Shown in pieces: positions 34,907-42,677 of a stretch of DNA of 64,000 nt. Within the stretch, counting starts at the first letter, position 1; each line of letters opens with the position of its first letter. The DNA comes from Nocardioides marmorisolisilvae. GTDB lineage: Bacteria; Actinomycetota; Actinomycetes; Propionibacteriales; Nocardioidaceae. The notes beneath the pieces were generated by a model that worked only from the letters and a program-made list of their open reading frames with translations, ran no database searches and was not told where the DNA came from. The stretch covers positions 3,410,001 through 3,474,000 of the forward strand of contig NZ_CP134227.1 of NCBI RefSeq assembly GCF_031656915.1. Direction: 5' to 3'. The position numbers were made by a program, and so were the translations under genes.

Positions 34907-36535
34907 ATGGGCAAGCAGCAGCACCTGGTGAACGAGGCCGAGTACGTCGTGGTGGGGGCGGGGAGCGCCGGCTGTGCCGTCGCAGGTCGGCTCGCAGAGG
35001 CAGGGCGGAGCGTGATCCTGGTCGAGGCCGGAGGACCGGACACCTCGATCATGTTCCGTCGGCCCGGGATGATCACCATGATCCACAGCGAGCCGAAGTT
35101 GAAGAAGAAGTTCGACTGGGGCTTCTACAACGCCCCGCAGGTCAACGTGCTGAACCGGAGGATCCCGGCCACCCGCGGGCGGGTCATGGGCGGCTCGGGC
35201 TCGGTCAACGGGATGATCTTCGTGCGCGGCAACCGGGCCAACTTCGACGCCTGGGAGGCCGAGGGCAACAAGGGCTGGGGCTACGAGGACGTGCTGAGGT
35301 CCTACAAGCGCCTCGAGGACTGGGCCGGCGCGCCCAGCGAGTACCGCGGCAAGGGCGGCCCGGTCAAGGTGCTGGAGAACCCGCACATCTGCGACGCCGC
35401 CAGGACGTTCATCGAGGCCGGCGCCAGCGCCCTGTCGCTGCCGGTCAACCCCGACTACAACGGCGCCGACCAGGTCGGCATGCACGTGATCCAGGAGAAC
35501 ACCGCCGCCGGTACCCGCTACTCGTCCTCCCGCGGCTACCTCACCGGCCGTAGCCTGCCGACGCTGTCGATCCAGACCGGCGGCACCGTGACCAAGGTGC
35601 ACGTCGAGCACGGTCGGGCCACCGGCGTCGAGATCCAGGGCGCCGACGGGACCCGTCGTACGGTGCGAGCCAGCAAGGAGGTCGTCCTCTCCGCCGGCGC
35701 CTTCGGCTCCCCGCAGCTGCTGATGCTGTCGGGCATCGGTCCGGCCGATCACCTGTCCGAGCTGGGCATCCCGGTGCTCGCCGACCTCCCGGTGGGTGAC
35801 AACCTGCACGACCACATGTTCATGCCGATGACCTACGTGGTCGACAACTCTCCGCACCGCAGCACCCCGTTCCACTTCGGCCGCGGCATCGTGGAGGACC
35901 GGCTTCGGCCCGGGGTGACGTTCATGGCGCACTCGGTGTTCGAGGCCGGTGGGTTCACCAGCACGTCGTACGCCGAGGGCGGTGCGCCCGACCTGCAGCT
36001 GTTCGCGATCCCGTGGTCCTACCCGCCGTTCCAGGACGAGCCGAAGCGGCTCAGCCCCGACAAGCGGCCGTCGCTGTCGGTGTTCTCCACACTGGTGCAG
36101 CCGCGCTCGCGCGGGACCCTCCGGCTGTCCAGCAGCGATCCGTTCGCCCCGCCGCTGATCGACCCGAACTTCCTCGCCGAGCCCGACGACCTCCGGGTGA
36201 TCCTGGAGGGCATCGACATGATCCGCACGATCATGGCCGATCCGGCGATCGCCTCCCACGTGCGCGAGGAGTCCGAGCCGGGCGCGTCGTACACCGGGGA
36301 CCGGTTGAGGGACGAGGTGCTCCGGCGCGCGACGACCGTCTACCACCCGGTGGGCTCGTGCCGGATGGGCGTCGACGAGCGTGCCGTGGTGGATCCCGAG
36401 CTGAAGGTCCGTGGCGTCGAGGGTCTCCGGGTCGCGGACGCGGCGATCATGCCCTCGATCATCACCGGGAACACGAACGCGCCGTCGATGATGATCGGCG
36501 ACAAGGCGTCCGACCTGATCCTGCAGGGAGCCTGA
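34907..36535 (+). CDS. GMC-family FAD-dependent oxidoreductase (choline dehydrogenase-like)
   Basis: The 542-residue protein has the FAD loop VVGAGSAGCAVAGRL (16-30), the GMC signature 1 near GRVMGGSGSVNGMIFVRG, signature 2 SAGAFGSPQLLMLSG, and the active-site HPVGSCRMG near the C-terminus. GMC enzymes oxidise primary alcohols to aldehydes. The aldehyde dehydrogenase starts one base after its stop, so the pair likely turns an alcohol into a carboxylic acid. The alcohol is not known; the KstR-like operator points to lipids or sterols. ATG at 34907. Confidence 0.88.
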   Translation: MGKQQHLVNEAEYVVVGAGSAGCAVAGRLAEAGRSVILVEAGGPDTSIMFRRPGMITMIHSEPKLKKKFDWGFYNAPQVNVLNRRIPATRGRVMGGSGSVNGMIFVRGNRANFDAWEAEGNKGWGYEDVLRSYKRLEDWAGAPSEYRGKGGPVKVLENPHICDAARTFIEAGASALSLPVNPDYNGADQVGMHVIQENTAAGTRYSSSRGYLTGRSLPTLSIQTGGTVTKVHVEHGRATGVEIQGADGTRRTVRASKEVVLSAGAFGSPQLLMLSGIGPADHLSELGIPVLADLPVGDNLHDHMFMPMTYVVDNSPHRSTPFHFGRGIVEDRLRPGVTFMAHSVFEAGGFTSTSYAEGGAPDLQLFAIPWSYPPFQDEPKRLSPDKRPSLSVFSTLVQPRSRGTLRLSSSDPFAPPLIDPNFLAEPDDLRVILEGIDMIRTIMADPAIASHVREESEPGASYTGDRLRDEVLRRATTVYHPVGSCRMGVDERAVVDPELKVRGVEGLRVADAAIMPSIITGNTNAPSMMIGDKASDLILQGA

Positions 36536-36536
36536 G

Positions 36537-38114
36537 ATGACCACCTCTACCGAGTCCTCGACCCTGGTCCGTCCCGCGTCGCTGACTCCCGAGCTGCTCG
36601 GCCGGCTGTGCGGGATGGTGGTCTCGGACGGCGCCACGACGTACTCCCACGTGGAGGTGTACACCGGCCAGCCGATCATCGATCTGCCGCAGTCCTCGCC
36701 GGAGGACGTCACCGCGGCGTACGTCACCGCGCGGGCGGCGCAACGGGCCTGGGCCGCGCGGCCGCTGAGGAGTCGGCTCGCGGTGATGCGCCGCTTCCAC
36801 GAGCTGCTGCTGGCCAACTGGGAGACCGTGGTCGACCTGATGCAGGTCGAGACCGGGAAGGCCCGGCGGATGTCGTTCGAGGAGGTGTGCGACGTCGCGA
36901 TGACGACGAGCCACTACCTCAAGGCCGCCCCCCGGATCCTCAAGGAGCGCAAGCACGGCGGGGTCATCCCGGTGGTGTCCCGGTCGACCGAGGTGCACGT
37001 CCCCAAGGGCGTCATCGCTCTGATCTCACCGTGGAACTTCCCCTTCGCGATCAGCCTCTCGGACTCGATGCCGGCGCTGATCGCGGGGAACGGCGTGGTG
37101 CTCAAGCCCGACAACAAGTCCGCGCTGTGCGTGACCTACGGCGTCAGCCTGCTGCGCGAGGCCGGCCTGCCGGAGGGGCTGGTGCAGATCGTGCTCGGCG
37201 AGGGGCCGGACATCGGGCCGGCGCTGGTGGACGGCGCCGACTTCGTGATGTTCACCGGCTCGACCGCGACCGGCCGGGTGATCGGCGCGCGGGCGGGGCA
37301 GAACCTGATCGACTGCACGCTGGAGCTCGGCGGCAAGAACCCGTTGATCGTCCTCGACGACGCCGACCTCGACGAGGCCGTGCCGGGGGCGATGTTCGGG
37401 ACCTTCCTCAACGCCGGCCAGGCCTGCATGCACATCGAGCGGATCTACGTGCCGGCCGACCTGGAGGCGGAGTTCACCCGCCGGTTCGTGGCGGCGGTCG
37501 ACCAGCTGCGCGTGGGTGCGACGTACGACTATGGGCCGCAGATGGGCGGACTCATCTCACCGGCCGCGCTGGAGCGGGTCAGCGCCCATGTGCAGGACGC
37601 CGTCGACAAGGGGGCGACCGTGCTCACCGGTGGCCGGGCCCGACCCGACATCGGCCCGACGTTCTACGAGCCGACGGTGCTGACCGGGGTCACCAAGGAG
37701 ATGGTGCACGGCACCCAGGAGACCTTCGGGCCGGTCGTGTCGATCTACACCTACTCCTCGATCGACGAGGCGGTGGCGCTGGCCAACGACACGGACTACG
37801 GCCTGAACGCGAGCATCTGGGGCAAGGACCTAAAGCGGGCTGAGGCGGTCGGCCGACGGATCGAGTCCGGAGGGATCAACGTCAACGACGGCCTGGCCTG
37901 CTCCTATGCGAGCAAGCGGACCCCGTCGGGCGGCTTCAAGAACTCCGGGGTCGGCGCCCGGCACGGCGACTACGGCATGCTGAAGTACACCGACCTGCAG
38001 AATGTCGCGGTGCTGAAGAAGCAGGTGCTCACCTCGCCCGACGAGGGCTTCGAGGAGAACATCGTCAAGACCCTGAAGGGCCTGGCGATCATGCGCAAAC
38101 TCGGCATCCGCTGA
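36537..38114 (+). CDS. Aldehyde dehydrogenase (succinate-semialdehyde dehydrogenase-like)
   Basis: The 525-residue enzyme has SPWNFPFAISLSDSMPALIAGN for cofactor binding, FTGSTATGR, the catalytic Glu in LELGGKNP and the Cys in NAGQACMHIER. It has an N-terminal extension of about 30 residues and a C-terminal tail past the usual end (EENIVKTLKGLAIM), which may be membrane-associating. Its sequence is closest in feel to the SSADH branch, but the partner GMC enzyme suggests a different aldehyde. One base separates it from the GMC gene. A long hairpin follows. Confidence 0.88.
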   Translation: MTTSTESSTLVRPASLTPELLGRLCGMVVSDGATTYSHVEVYTGQPIIDLPQSSPEDVTAAYVTARAAQRAWAARPLRSRLAVMRRFHELLLANWETVVDLMQVETGKARRMSFEEVCDVAMTTSHYLKAAPRILKERKHGGVIPVVSRSTEVHVPKGVIALISPWNFPFAISLSDSMPALIAGNGVVLKPDNKSALCVTYGVSLLREAGLPEGLVQIVLGEGPDIGPALVDGADFVMFTGSTATGRVIGARAGQNLIDCTLELGGKNPLIVLDDADLDEAVPGAMFGTFLNAGQACMHIERIYVPADLEAEFTRRFVAAVDQLRVGATYDYGPQMGGLISPAALERVSAHVQDAVDKGATVLTGGRARPDIGPTFYEPTVLTGVTKEMVHGTQETFGPVVSIYTYSSIDEAVALANDTDYGLNASIWGKDLKRAEAVGRRIESGGINVNDGLACSYASKRTPSGGFKNSGVGARHGDYGMLKYTDLQNVAVLKKQVLTSPDEGFEENIVKTLKGLAIMRKLGIR

Positions 38115-38123
38115 GGGCCGGAT

Positions 38124-38214
38124 GACTTTCCCAGGTTAGGAACCCAAGAGTCGCCTTCACACAGGAGAGTTCGTGTGGGAAGGCGACTCTTGGGTTCTGA
38201 ACCTGGGAAAAGTC
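38124..38214. repeat. Convergent-gene palindromic element, copy 2 (intact)
   Basis: This 91-bp element folds into one long hairpin. The left arm runs from GACTTTCCCAGGTTAGG to CGCCTTCACAC, the loop is AGGAGAGTTC (38163-38172), and the right arm runs from GTGTGGGAAGGCGAC to ACCTGGGAAAAGTC, with a few bulges. It fills the space between the convergent aldehyde dehydrogenase and dioxygenase genes and ends 3 bases before the latter's stop. Sequence relatives lie at 1667-1871 and 40678-40746. Confidence 0.85.
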
Positions 38215-38217
38215 GAC

Positions 38218-38991
38218 TCAGGCGACCTGGAGCGACCGCTTCGAGAGGCCCAGCCAGAAGCCGTCGATGACCTGGTCACCGGGCTGCTCGGGGTCGGTGG
38301 CGGCGCCGAGGGTCACGAACAACGGTGTGTAGTGCTCGACGGTGGGGTGTGCGTAGGGCATCCCGGGGGCCTTGCTGCGGTACGACGCCAGCTCGTCCAC
38401 GTCGCCCCGGGCCATCGCGTCGGCGGCCCACGCGTCGAAGTCGGCCGACCAGCCGGGCACCGCGGCGTCGAGCGACCAGTCGGTGAGGAACGGCAGCCCG
38501 TGGGTCAGAAACCCCGAGCCGATCACCAGAACGCCCTCGTCGCGGAGCTCGCGCAGCCGGGCGCCGAGCTGGATCAGCTGACCGGGGTCCTGGGTGGGCA
38601 GGGACATCTGCAGCACCGGGACGTCGCCCTCGGGATACATGATCTTCAGTGGCACCCACGCTCCGTGGTCGAGTCCGCGGGTGGGGTGCTGGTGGACCGG
38701 CTCGCCGTCGGGCATCATCGCCGCCACCCTGGTCGCGAGCGCGCTGGCATCGGGGGTCCGGTAGGTCATCCGGTAGTACTTCTGGTCGAAGCCGCCGAAG
38801 TCGTAGACCAGCGGCGCCCCGGACGCGCTGAGCGTGACCGGTGCGGACTCCCAATGTGCGCTGACGATCAGGATCCCCTTCGGTCGCGGCAGCGTGGTCG
38901 CCAGCTCGCGCAGCTCGCCCGACCAGACGGGGTCGTCGAGCAGCGGCGGCGCGCCGTGGCCGAGGTAGAGGGCAGGCATGCGGTCGGTCAT
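38218..38991 (-). CDS. 4,5-DOPA extradiol dioxygenase-like protein (LigB/YgiD family)
   Basis: The 257-residue protein has the LigB-type metal and active-site histidines in YLGHGAPP, VSAHWE, HPTRGLDHGAWVPL and GSGFLTHGL, plus HPTVEHYTPLFV near the C-terminus. Members cleave the ring of catechol-type substrates such as DOPA using a divalent metal. ATG at 38991 (MTDRMPALYL) is preferred to a TTG six codons upstream. It is divergent from the acyl-CoA synthetase gene. Confidence 0.88.
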   Translation of the reverse strand: MTDRMPALYLGHGAPPLLDDPVWSGELRELATTLPRPKGILIVSAHWESAPVTLSASGAPLVYDFGGFDQKYYRMTYRTPDASALATRVAAMMPDGEPVHQHPTRGLDHGAWVPLKIMYPEGDVPVLQMSLPTQDPGQLIQLGARLRELRDEGVLVIGSGFLTHGLPFLTDWSLDAAVPGWSADFDAWAADAMARGDVDELASYRSKAPGMPYAHPTVEHYTPLFVTLGAATDPEQPGDQVIDGFWLGLSKRSLQVA

Positions 38992-39045
38992 GTCCCTAGT
39001 GTAGTTCAAGATTCAATTACAGCAAAGGGCGGACCGAGTCATTGC

Positions 39046-39059
39046 TGGAACGTGTTCTA
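39046..39059. promoter_or_regulatory. KstR-like operator upstream of the acyl-CoA synthetase gene
   Basis: TGGAACGTGTTCTA matches TnnAACnnGTTnnA exactly and is nearly a full palindrome (GAAC-GT-GTTC). It ends 17 bp before the GTG start and just ahead of the GGGAGG ribosome site, where a bound repressor would block transcription. KstR is the TetR repressor of sterol catabolism in mycobacteria and rhodococci. Confidence 0.6.
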
Positions 39060-39076
39060 CACGGGAGGCTGTCCGA

Positions 39077-40657
39077 GTGACTGATGCTGCCCGCCCCCTG
39101 AACCTGGCCGATGTCCTCGAGGCGATGGCCGACGCCGTACCGGACCGCGTCGCGATCGCGATGATCGACCGCGACCTGAGCTTCGCTGAGATCGACGATC
39201 GGGCGACGAGGCTGGCCAACGTGCTGCTCGGCCGCGGCATCCGGCCCGGCGACCACGTCGCTGTCCACTCCGCGAACCGGATCGAATGGGTGGATGCGTT
39301 CTACGGCTGCCTGAAGGCGCGCGCCGTGCCGATCAACATCAACTACAAGTACCTGCACGAGGAGCTCGCCTACCTCTACGACAACGCCGACTGCGTGGCC
39401 GCGATCGTGGCGCCCGAGCACCTGGAGGCGGTGCGTGGTCTGGATCTGCCCCAGCTGCGCGACGTGATCGTGCTCGGCGAGGAGTACGACGCCGCACTGG
39501 CCGCCGCCCCGAGCGAGCGGCCGGTGACCGGGAGGAGCGGCGACGACCGCTACCTGATCTACACGGGCGGCACCACGGGCGCGCCCAAGGGTGTGGAGTG
39601 GCGCAACGAGGACATCATCCGGGCGGCGCTCAACGCAGGCCGGTACGGCGCCCCCATCGAGTCCGTCGAACAACTCGCCGCCGAGGCCGCGGCCAACGAG
39701 AACCCGATGGTGCTGCTGGCCTGTGGCCCGATGATGCACGGCGGCAGCCAGTGGATCATGGGCAACGGGCACGTCGCCGGGTTCTCGGTCGCGCTCTACA
39801 CCCAGCCGCACTTCGACGCCGTCTCGGTGCTCGACCTGGTCCAGAGGGCGGGAGTGGCGTCGTTGACCTTCCTGGGCGACGCGATGGGGCGCCCGGTCGC
39901 CGAGGCGGTCCTCGCCGAGCCGCAGCGGTGGGACCTGTCCTCCCTGGTGGCGGTGTCCAACGGCGCCGCGCCACTGTCGGAAGGGGTCCGCGCGGAGATC
40001 CGTCGGGCGCTGCCCGGACGGTTCATCCTCGACTCCTACGGCGCCTCGGAGTCGGGGGCCGCCGGATCGCAGATGGACGACGGCGAGGAGGGCCCGGCCG
40101 GTGCGCCCCGCTTCGGTGTCGGCGTCGACGTCGAGGTCTTCGACACCGAGATGAAACCCTGCCCGCCCGGCGTGGACGGCATGCTGGCCCGCTCCGGACC
40201 GATCCCGCTCGGCTACTACAAGGACCCGGAGAAGACGACGGCCACGTTCCGCGAGGTCGACGGCGTGCGTTGGGTGATCCCGGGTGACTTCGCCCGCCGC
40301 GAGCCGGACGGCACGGTGACGGTGCTCGGGCGCGGCTCGGTCTGCATCAACACCGGCGGGGAGAAGGTGCACCCCGAGGAGGTCGAGGCCGTGCTGCTCC
40401 GTCACGGCGAGGTCTTCGACGCTGTCGTGGTCGGCACACCGAACGAGCGCTGGGGTCAGCAGGTCACCGCGCTGGTGCAGCGACGCGAGGGCTCCACCGC
40501 CACGGCCACCGAGCTGCAGGCGCACTGCCGCTCGCTGATCGCCAACTACAAGGTGCCGAAGGTGGTGCTGTTCGTCGACGCCGTACCGAGGACGCCGGTC
40601 AGCAAGGTCGACTACCCGGCCAGTACGGCGCTTGCCCGGGAACTGCTGGAGGGCTGA
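39077..40657 (+). CDS. Acyl-CoA synthetase (FadD-type, possibly sterol side chain)
   Basis: The 526-residue ANL-family enzyme has the P-loop YTGGTTGAPKGVEW (162-175), SNGAAPLSEGV, the adenylate motif DSYGASESG, GDFARREPDG and the hinge GRGSVCINTGGEKVHPEEVE, with the catalytic Lys in VSKVDYP near the end. It activates a carboxylic acid as the CoA thioester. The WR after the P-loop and the KstR-like operator recall FadD17/FadD19-type enzymes of cholesterol side-chain breakdown; this is inference. GTG start at 39077 with GGGAGG upstream. Confidence 0.87.
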   Translation: MTDAARPLNLADVLEAMADAVPDRVAIAMIDRDLSFAEIDDRATRLANVLLGRGIRPGDHVAVHSANRIEWVDAFYGCLKARAVPININYKYLHEELAYLYDNADCVAAIVAPEHLEAVRGLDLPQLRDVIVLGEEYDAALAAAPSERPVTGRSGDDRYLIYTGGTTGAPKGVEWRNEDIIRAALNAGRYGAPIESVEQLAAEAAANENPMVLLACGPMMHGGSQWIMGNGHVAGFSVALYTQPHFDAVSVLDLVQRAGVASLTFLGDAMGRPVAEAVLAEPQRWDLSSLVAVSNGAAPLSEGVRAEIRRALPGRFILDSYGASESGAAGSQMDDGEEGPAGAPRFGVGVDVEVFDTEMKPCPPGVDGMLARSGPIPLGYYKDPEKTTATFREVDGVRWVIPGDFARREPDGTVTVLGRGSVCINTGGEKVHPEEVEAVLLRHGEVFDAVVVGTPNERWGQQVTALVQRREGSTATATELQAHCRSLIANYKVPKVVLFVDAVPRTPVSKVDYPASTALARELLEG

Positions 40658-40677
40658 GTCGGACGGCCATCACACAG

Positions 40678-40746
40678 CAAAGTCACTGTTCACACACCGA
40701 CTCTCGTGTGTGAACAGTGACTTTGGGTTCTTCACCTGGGAAAGTC
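40678..40746. repeat. Convergent-gene palindromic element, copy 3
   Basis: CAAAGTCACTGTTCACACA (40678-40696) and its exact complement (40707-40725) make a perfect 19-bp stem around a 10-base loop. The right tail GGGTTCTTCACCTGGGAAAG is shared with copies 1 and 2; the matching outer left arm is missing here. It lies between the convergent acyl-CoA synthetase and MoaD-like genes, and its last two bases enter the MoaD-like stop codon. Confidence 0.85.
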
Positions 40747-41023
40747 AGCAGCCGCCGGCCACCGCGGGGATGATCGAGATCTGCGCGCCGTCGGCGGTGG
40801 GGGTGGACAGGCCGTCGAGGAACCGGACGTCGTCGTTGCCGACGTAGACGTTGACGAAGCGGCGGATCTCGCCGGCGTCGTCGAGGACCCGGGCGCGGAT
40901 GCCGGGGTGGTTGGCCTCGAGGTCGTCGAGGACCTCGGTGAGCGTCGAGCCCGCCGCGGTCACCTCGGAGGACCCTCCGGTGTAGGTGCGCAGGATGGTC
41001 GGGATGCGGACGGAGATGGCCAT
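40745..41023 (-). CDS. MoaD/ThiS/CysO-family sulfur-carrier protein with encoded C-terminal Gly-Gly-Cys
   Basis: The 92-residue ubiquitin-fold protein closely resembles mycobacterial CysO: SVRIPTILRTYTGG at the start, VLDDLEANHPGIRARVLD, RRFVNVYVGNDDVRF and IIPAVAGG at the end. Active sulfur carriers need a free C-terminal Gly-Gly to form a thiocarboxylate, but here a cysteine codon follows before the stop (residues 90-92 are GGC). A protease would have to remove it, or the form mimics a CysO-cysteine adduct. AAGGAG precedes the ATG. It lies 52 bp behind the ThrC-like gene on the same strand, under the same riboswitch leader. Confidence 0.88.
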   Translation of the reverse strand: MAISVRIPTILRTYTGGSSEVTAAGSTLTEVLDDLEANHPGIRARVLDDAGEIRRFVNVYVGNDDVRFLDGLSTPTADGAQISIIPAVAGGC

Positions 41024-41075
41024 GTCGGGCTCCTTCGGGTCGGGGCGGGTCGGGCGGGTTCGGGCGTCAATCGTT

Positions 41076-42359
41076 TCAGGCGATGCCGGTGGCGCGGAAG
41101 GCGTCGTACGTCGGCGCGATGGTGGCGGCTGCCCCCACCTGGTCGGCGACGGCGTCCAGCGTCTTCAGGCCCATGCCGGTGTTGATGACCACGGTCTCGA
41201 GTGTGGGGTCGAGCTGGCCGGTCTCGACGAGCTTCTTCAGGCAGGCGACGGTGGTGCCGCCGGCGGTCTCGGTGAAGATCCCTTCGTTGCGGGCCAGCAG
41301 CAGGATCCCAGCGCGCACCTCGTCGTCGGTGACGTCCTCGACGGCGCCCCCGGTCTGCCGACAGATGTCGAGCACGTAGATGCCGTCCGCAGGGTTGCCG
41401 ATGGCCAGGCTCTTCGCGATCGTGTCCGGCTTGACCGGGCGGATCGCGTCGACGCCTGCCTTGTACGCGGTGGAGACAGGGGAGCAGCCGGTCGCCTGGG
41501 CGCCGTACACCTTGTAGGGCTTGTCCTCGACGAGGCCGAGCTTGATCAGCTCGCCGAAGGCCTTGTGCACCTTGGTGAGCTGGGACCCGGAGGCGACCGG
41601 GATGACGACCTGGTCGGGGAGCCGCCAGCCGAGCTGCTCGGCGATCTCGTAGCCCAGCGTCTTGGAGCCCTCGGCGTAGTAGGGCCGGACGTTGACGTTC
41701 ACGAACGCCCAGCCCTCCTCCTCGCCGGCGATCTCGGACGCGAGCCTGTTGACGTCGTCGTAGTTGCCGTCGACGGCGACCAGCGAGTCGGTGTAGACCG
41801 CCGAGTTGACCTGCTTCGGCTTCTCGAGGTTGGAGGGGATGAACACCACGGTCTTGATCCCCGCCCGGGCGCCGGCGGCCGCCACCGCGTTGGCGAGGTT
41901 GCCCGTGCTCGGACACGCGAACACCCGCGAGCCGAACTCGCGGGCGGCACTCAGCGCACACGCGACGACGCGGTCCTTGAAGGAGTTCGTCGGATTGGTC
42001 GAGTCGTCCTTGACCCACAGCGTGTCGATGCCGAGCTCGCGGCCGAGGTTGTCGGCGCGGAGCAGTCGGGTGAACCCGGGCTCGGTGTTGGGGGACGACT
42101 CGATGTCGGACGGCACCGGCAGCAGCGCCTTGTAGCGCCAGATGTTGCGGGGCCCGGCGGCGATCTGCTCGCGGGTGACGGCGGGGAAGTCGTAGCTGAC
42201 CTCCAGCGGGCCGAAGCACTCCGGGCACGCGTAGTGCGGGCCGAGCGGTGCTGTGGCGCCGCACTCGCGGCAGGACAGCGCGGTGGCGTTGCCGAAGGCG
42301 CCCTCGCGGATGCCGTGCTGGGTCGCCGTCTCGACGGTCGTCTCGGTGATGGTGCTCAA
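41076..42359 (-). CDS. thrC: Threonine synthase-like PLP enzyme with N-terminal zinc ribbon, SAM-riboswitch controlled
   Basis: The 427-residue protein starts with a zinc ribbon (C30, C33, C45, C48 in CRECG and CPECFG), then the fold-type II PLP domain with lysine K128 in NPTNSFKDRVV, the phosphate loop CPSTGNLANAVAAAG, VASGSQLTKVHKAFGE and TAGGTTVACLKKL. Classical threonine synthases read PTGSFKDRG at the lysine, so this is a distinct subgroup. The TTG at 42359 is chosen because AGGAGG stands 5 bases upstream; a longer frame to 42425 runs through the riboswitch. It should act on O-phosphohomoserine; either water (threonine) or a sulfur donor could be the second substrate. A MoaD-like carrier gene follows. 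Confidence 0.85.
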   Translation of the reverse strand: MSTITETTVETATQHGIREGAFGNATALSCRECGATAPLGPHYACPECFGPLEVSYDFPAVTREQIAAGPRNIWRYKALLPVPSDIESSPNTEPGFTRLLRADNLGRELGIDTLWVKDDSTNPTNSFKDRVVACALSAAREFGSRVFACPSTGNLANAVAAAGARAGIKTVVFIPSNLEKPKQVNSAVYTDSLVAVDGNYDDVNRLASEIAGEEEGWAFVNVNVRPYYAEGSKTLGYEIAEQLGWRLPDQVVIPVASGSQLTKVHKAFGELIKLGLVEDKPYKVYGAQATGCSPVSTAYKAGVDAIRPVKPDTIAKSLAIGNPADGIYVLDICRQTGGAVEDVTDDEVRAGILLLARNEGIFTETAGGTTVACLKKLVETGQLDPTLETVVINTGMGLKTLDAVADQVGAAATIAPTYDAFRATGIA

Positions 42360-42380
42360 GGAGGCCTCCTTCTCATCTTC

Positions 42381-42403
42381 CTCGCGCCGACTTTCGGCGC
42401 GAG
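42381..42403 (-). terminator. Perfect hairpin between the riboswitch and thrC
   Basis: CTCGCGCCGA pairs exactly with TCGGCGCGAG around a 3-base loop, a 10-bp GC stem in the thrC leader. Its 5' bases (CTC in the RNA) are shared with the 3' strand of the riboswitch P1 helix. No T-run follows; the ribosome site AGGAGG begins 11 bases after the stem, so the structure may act on translation or as a T-less terminator. Confidence 0.6.
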
Positions 42404-42538
42404 ACGGACTTGGCACCAGTCCCACGAAACCGGTTCGGTCGAAACCGAGTCGGAGGCTCGTAGCGGTTGCCGGGGCTTCAGCGGGCCGTATCCCTCTGCC
42501 CCTCTCGATGAGCAGTCACCAGCCTAGGCATTCGTCTC
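42401..42538 (-). ncRNA. SAM riboswitch (S-box type aptamer) in the thrC leader
   Basis: On the minus strand the leader reads CATCGAGAGGGGCAGAGGGA (42510-42491), then GGCCCGCTGAAGCCCCGGCA followed by ACC, a variable arm, and GGTGCCAAGTCC. These are the conserved core blocks of SAM-I/SAM-IV riboswitches (AUCAAGAG-GGGA, GCCC-UGAA-CCCGGCAACC, GGUGCCAAUUCC). GAGACG (42538-42533) and CGTCTC (42406-42401) can close the P1 helix around it. High SAM would be expected to switch off the ThrC-like and MoaD-like genes. SAM-I versus SAM-IV cannot be settled by eye. Confidence 0.85.
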
Positions 42539-42677
42539 AGAATGTGCACATCGGGTCCGGCATCCGAGACCGTTGGGTCCGCCGAGTGGGCGTACGGCGG
42601 CGGCCGGGCTGCCCAGCGGCGCCGTAGGGGTCGTTCCCGCAGACACGTGGTCGGCGCTGGCTGTCAGGGTGGTCTTC

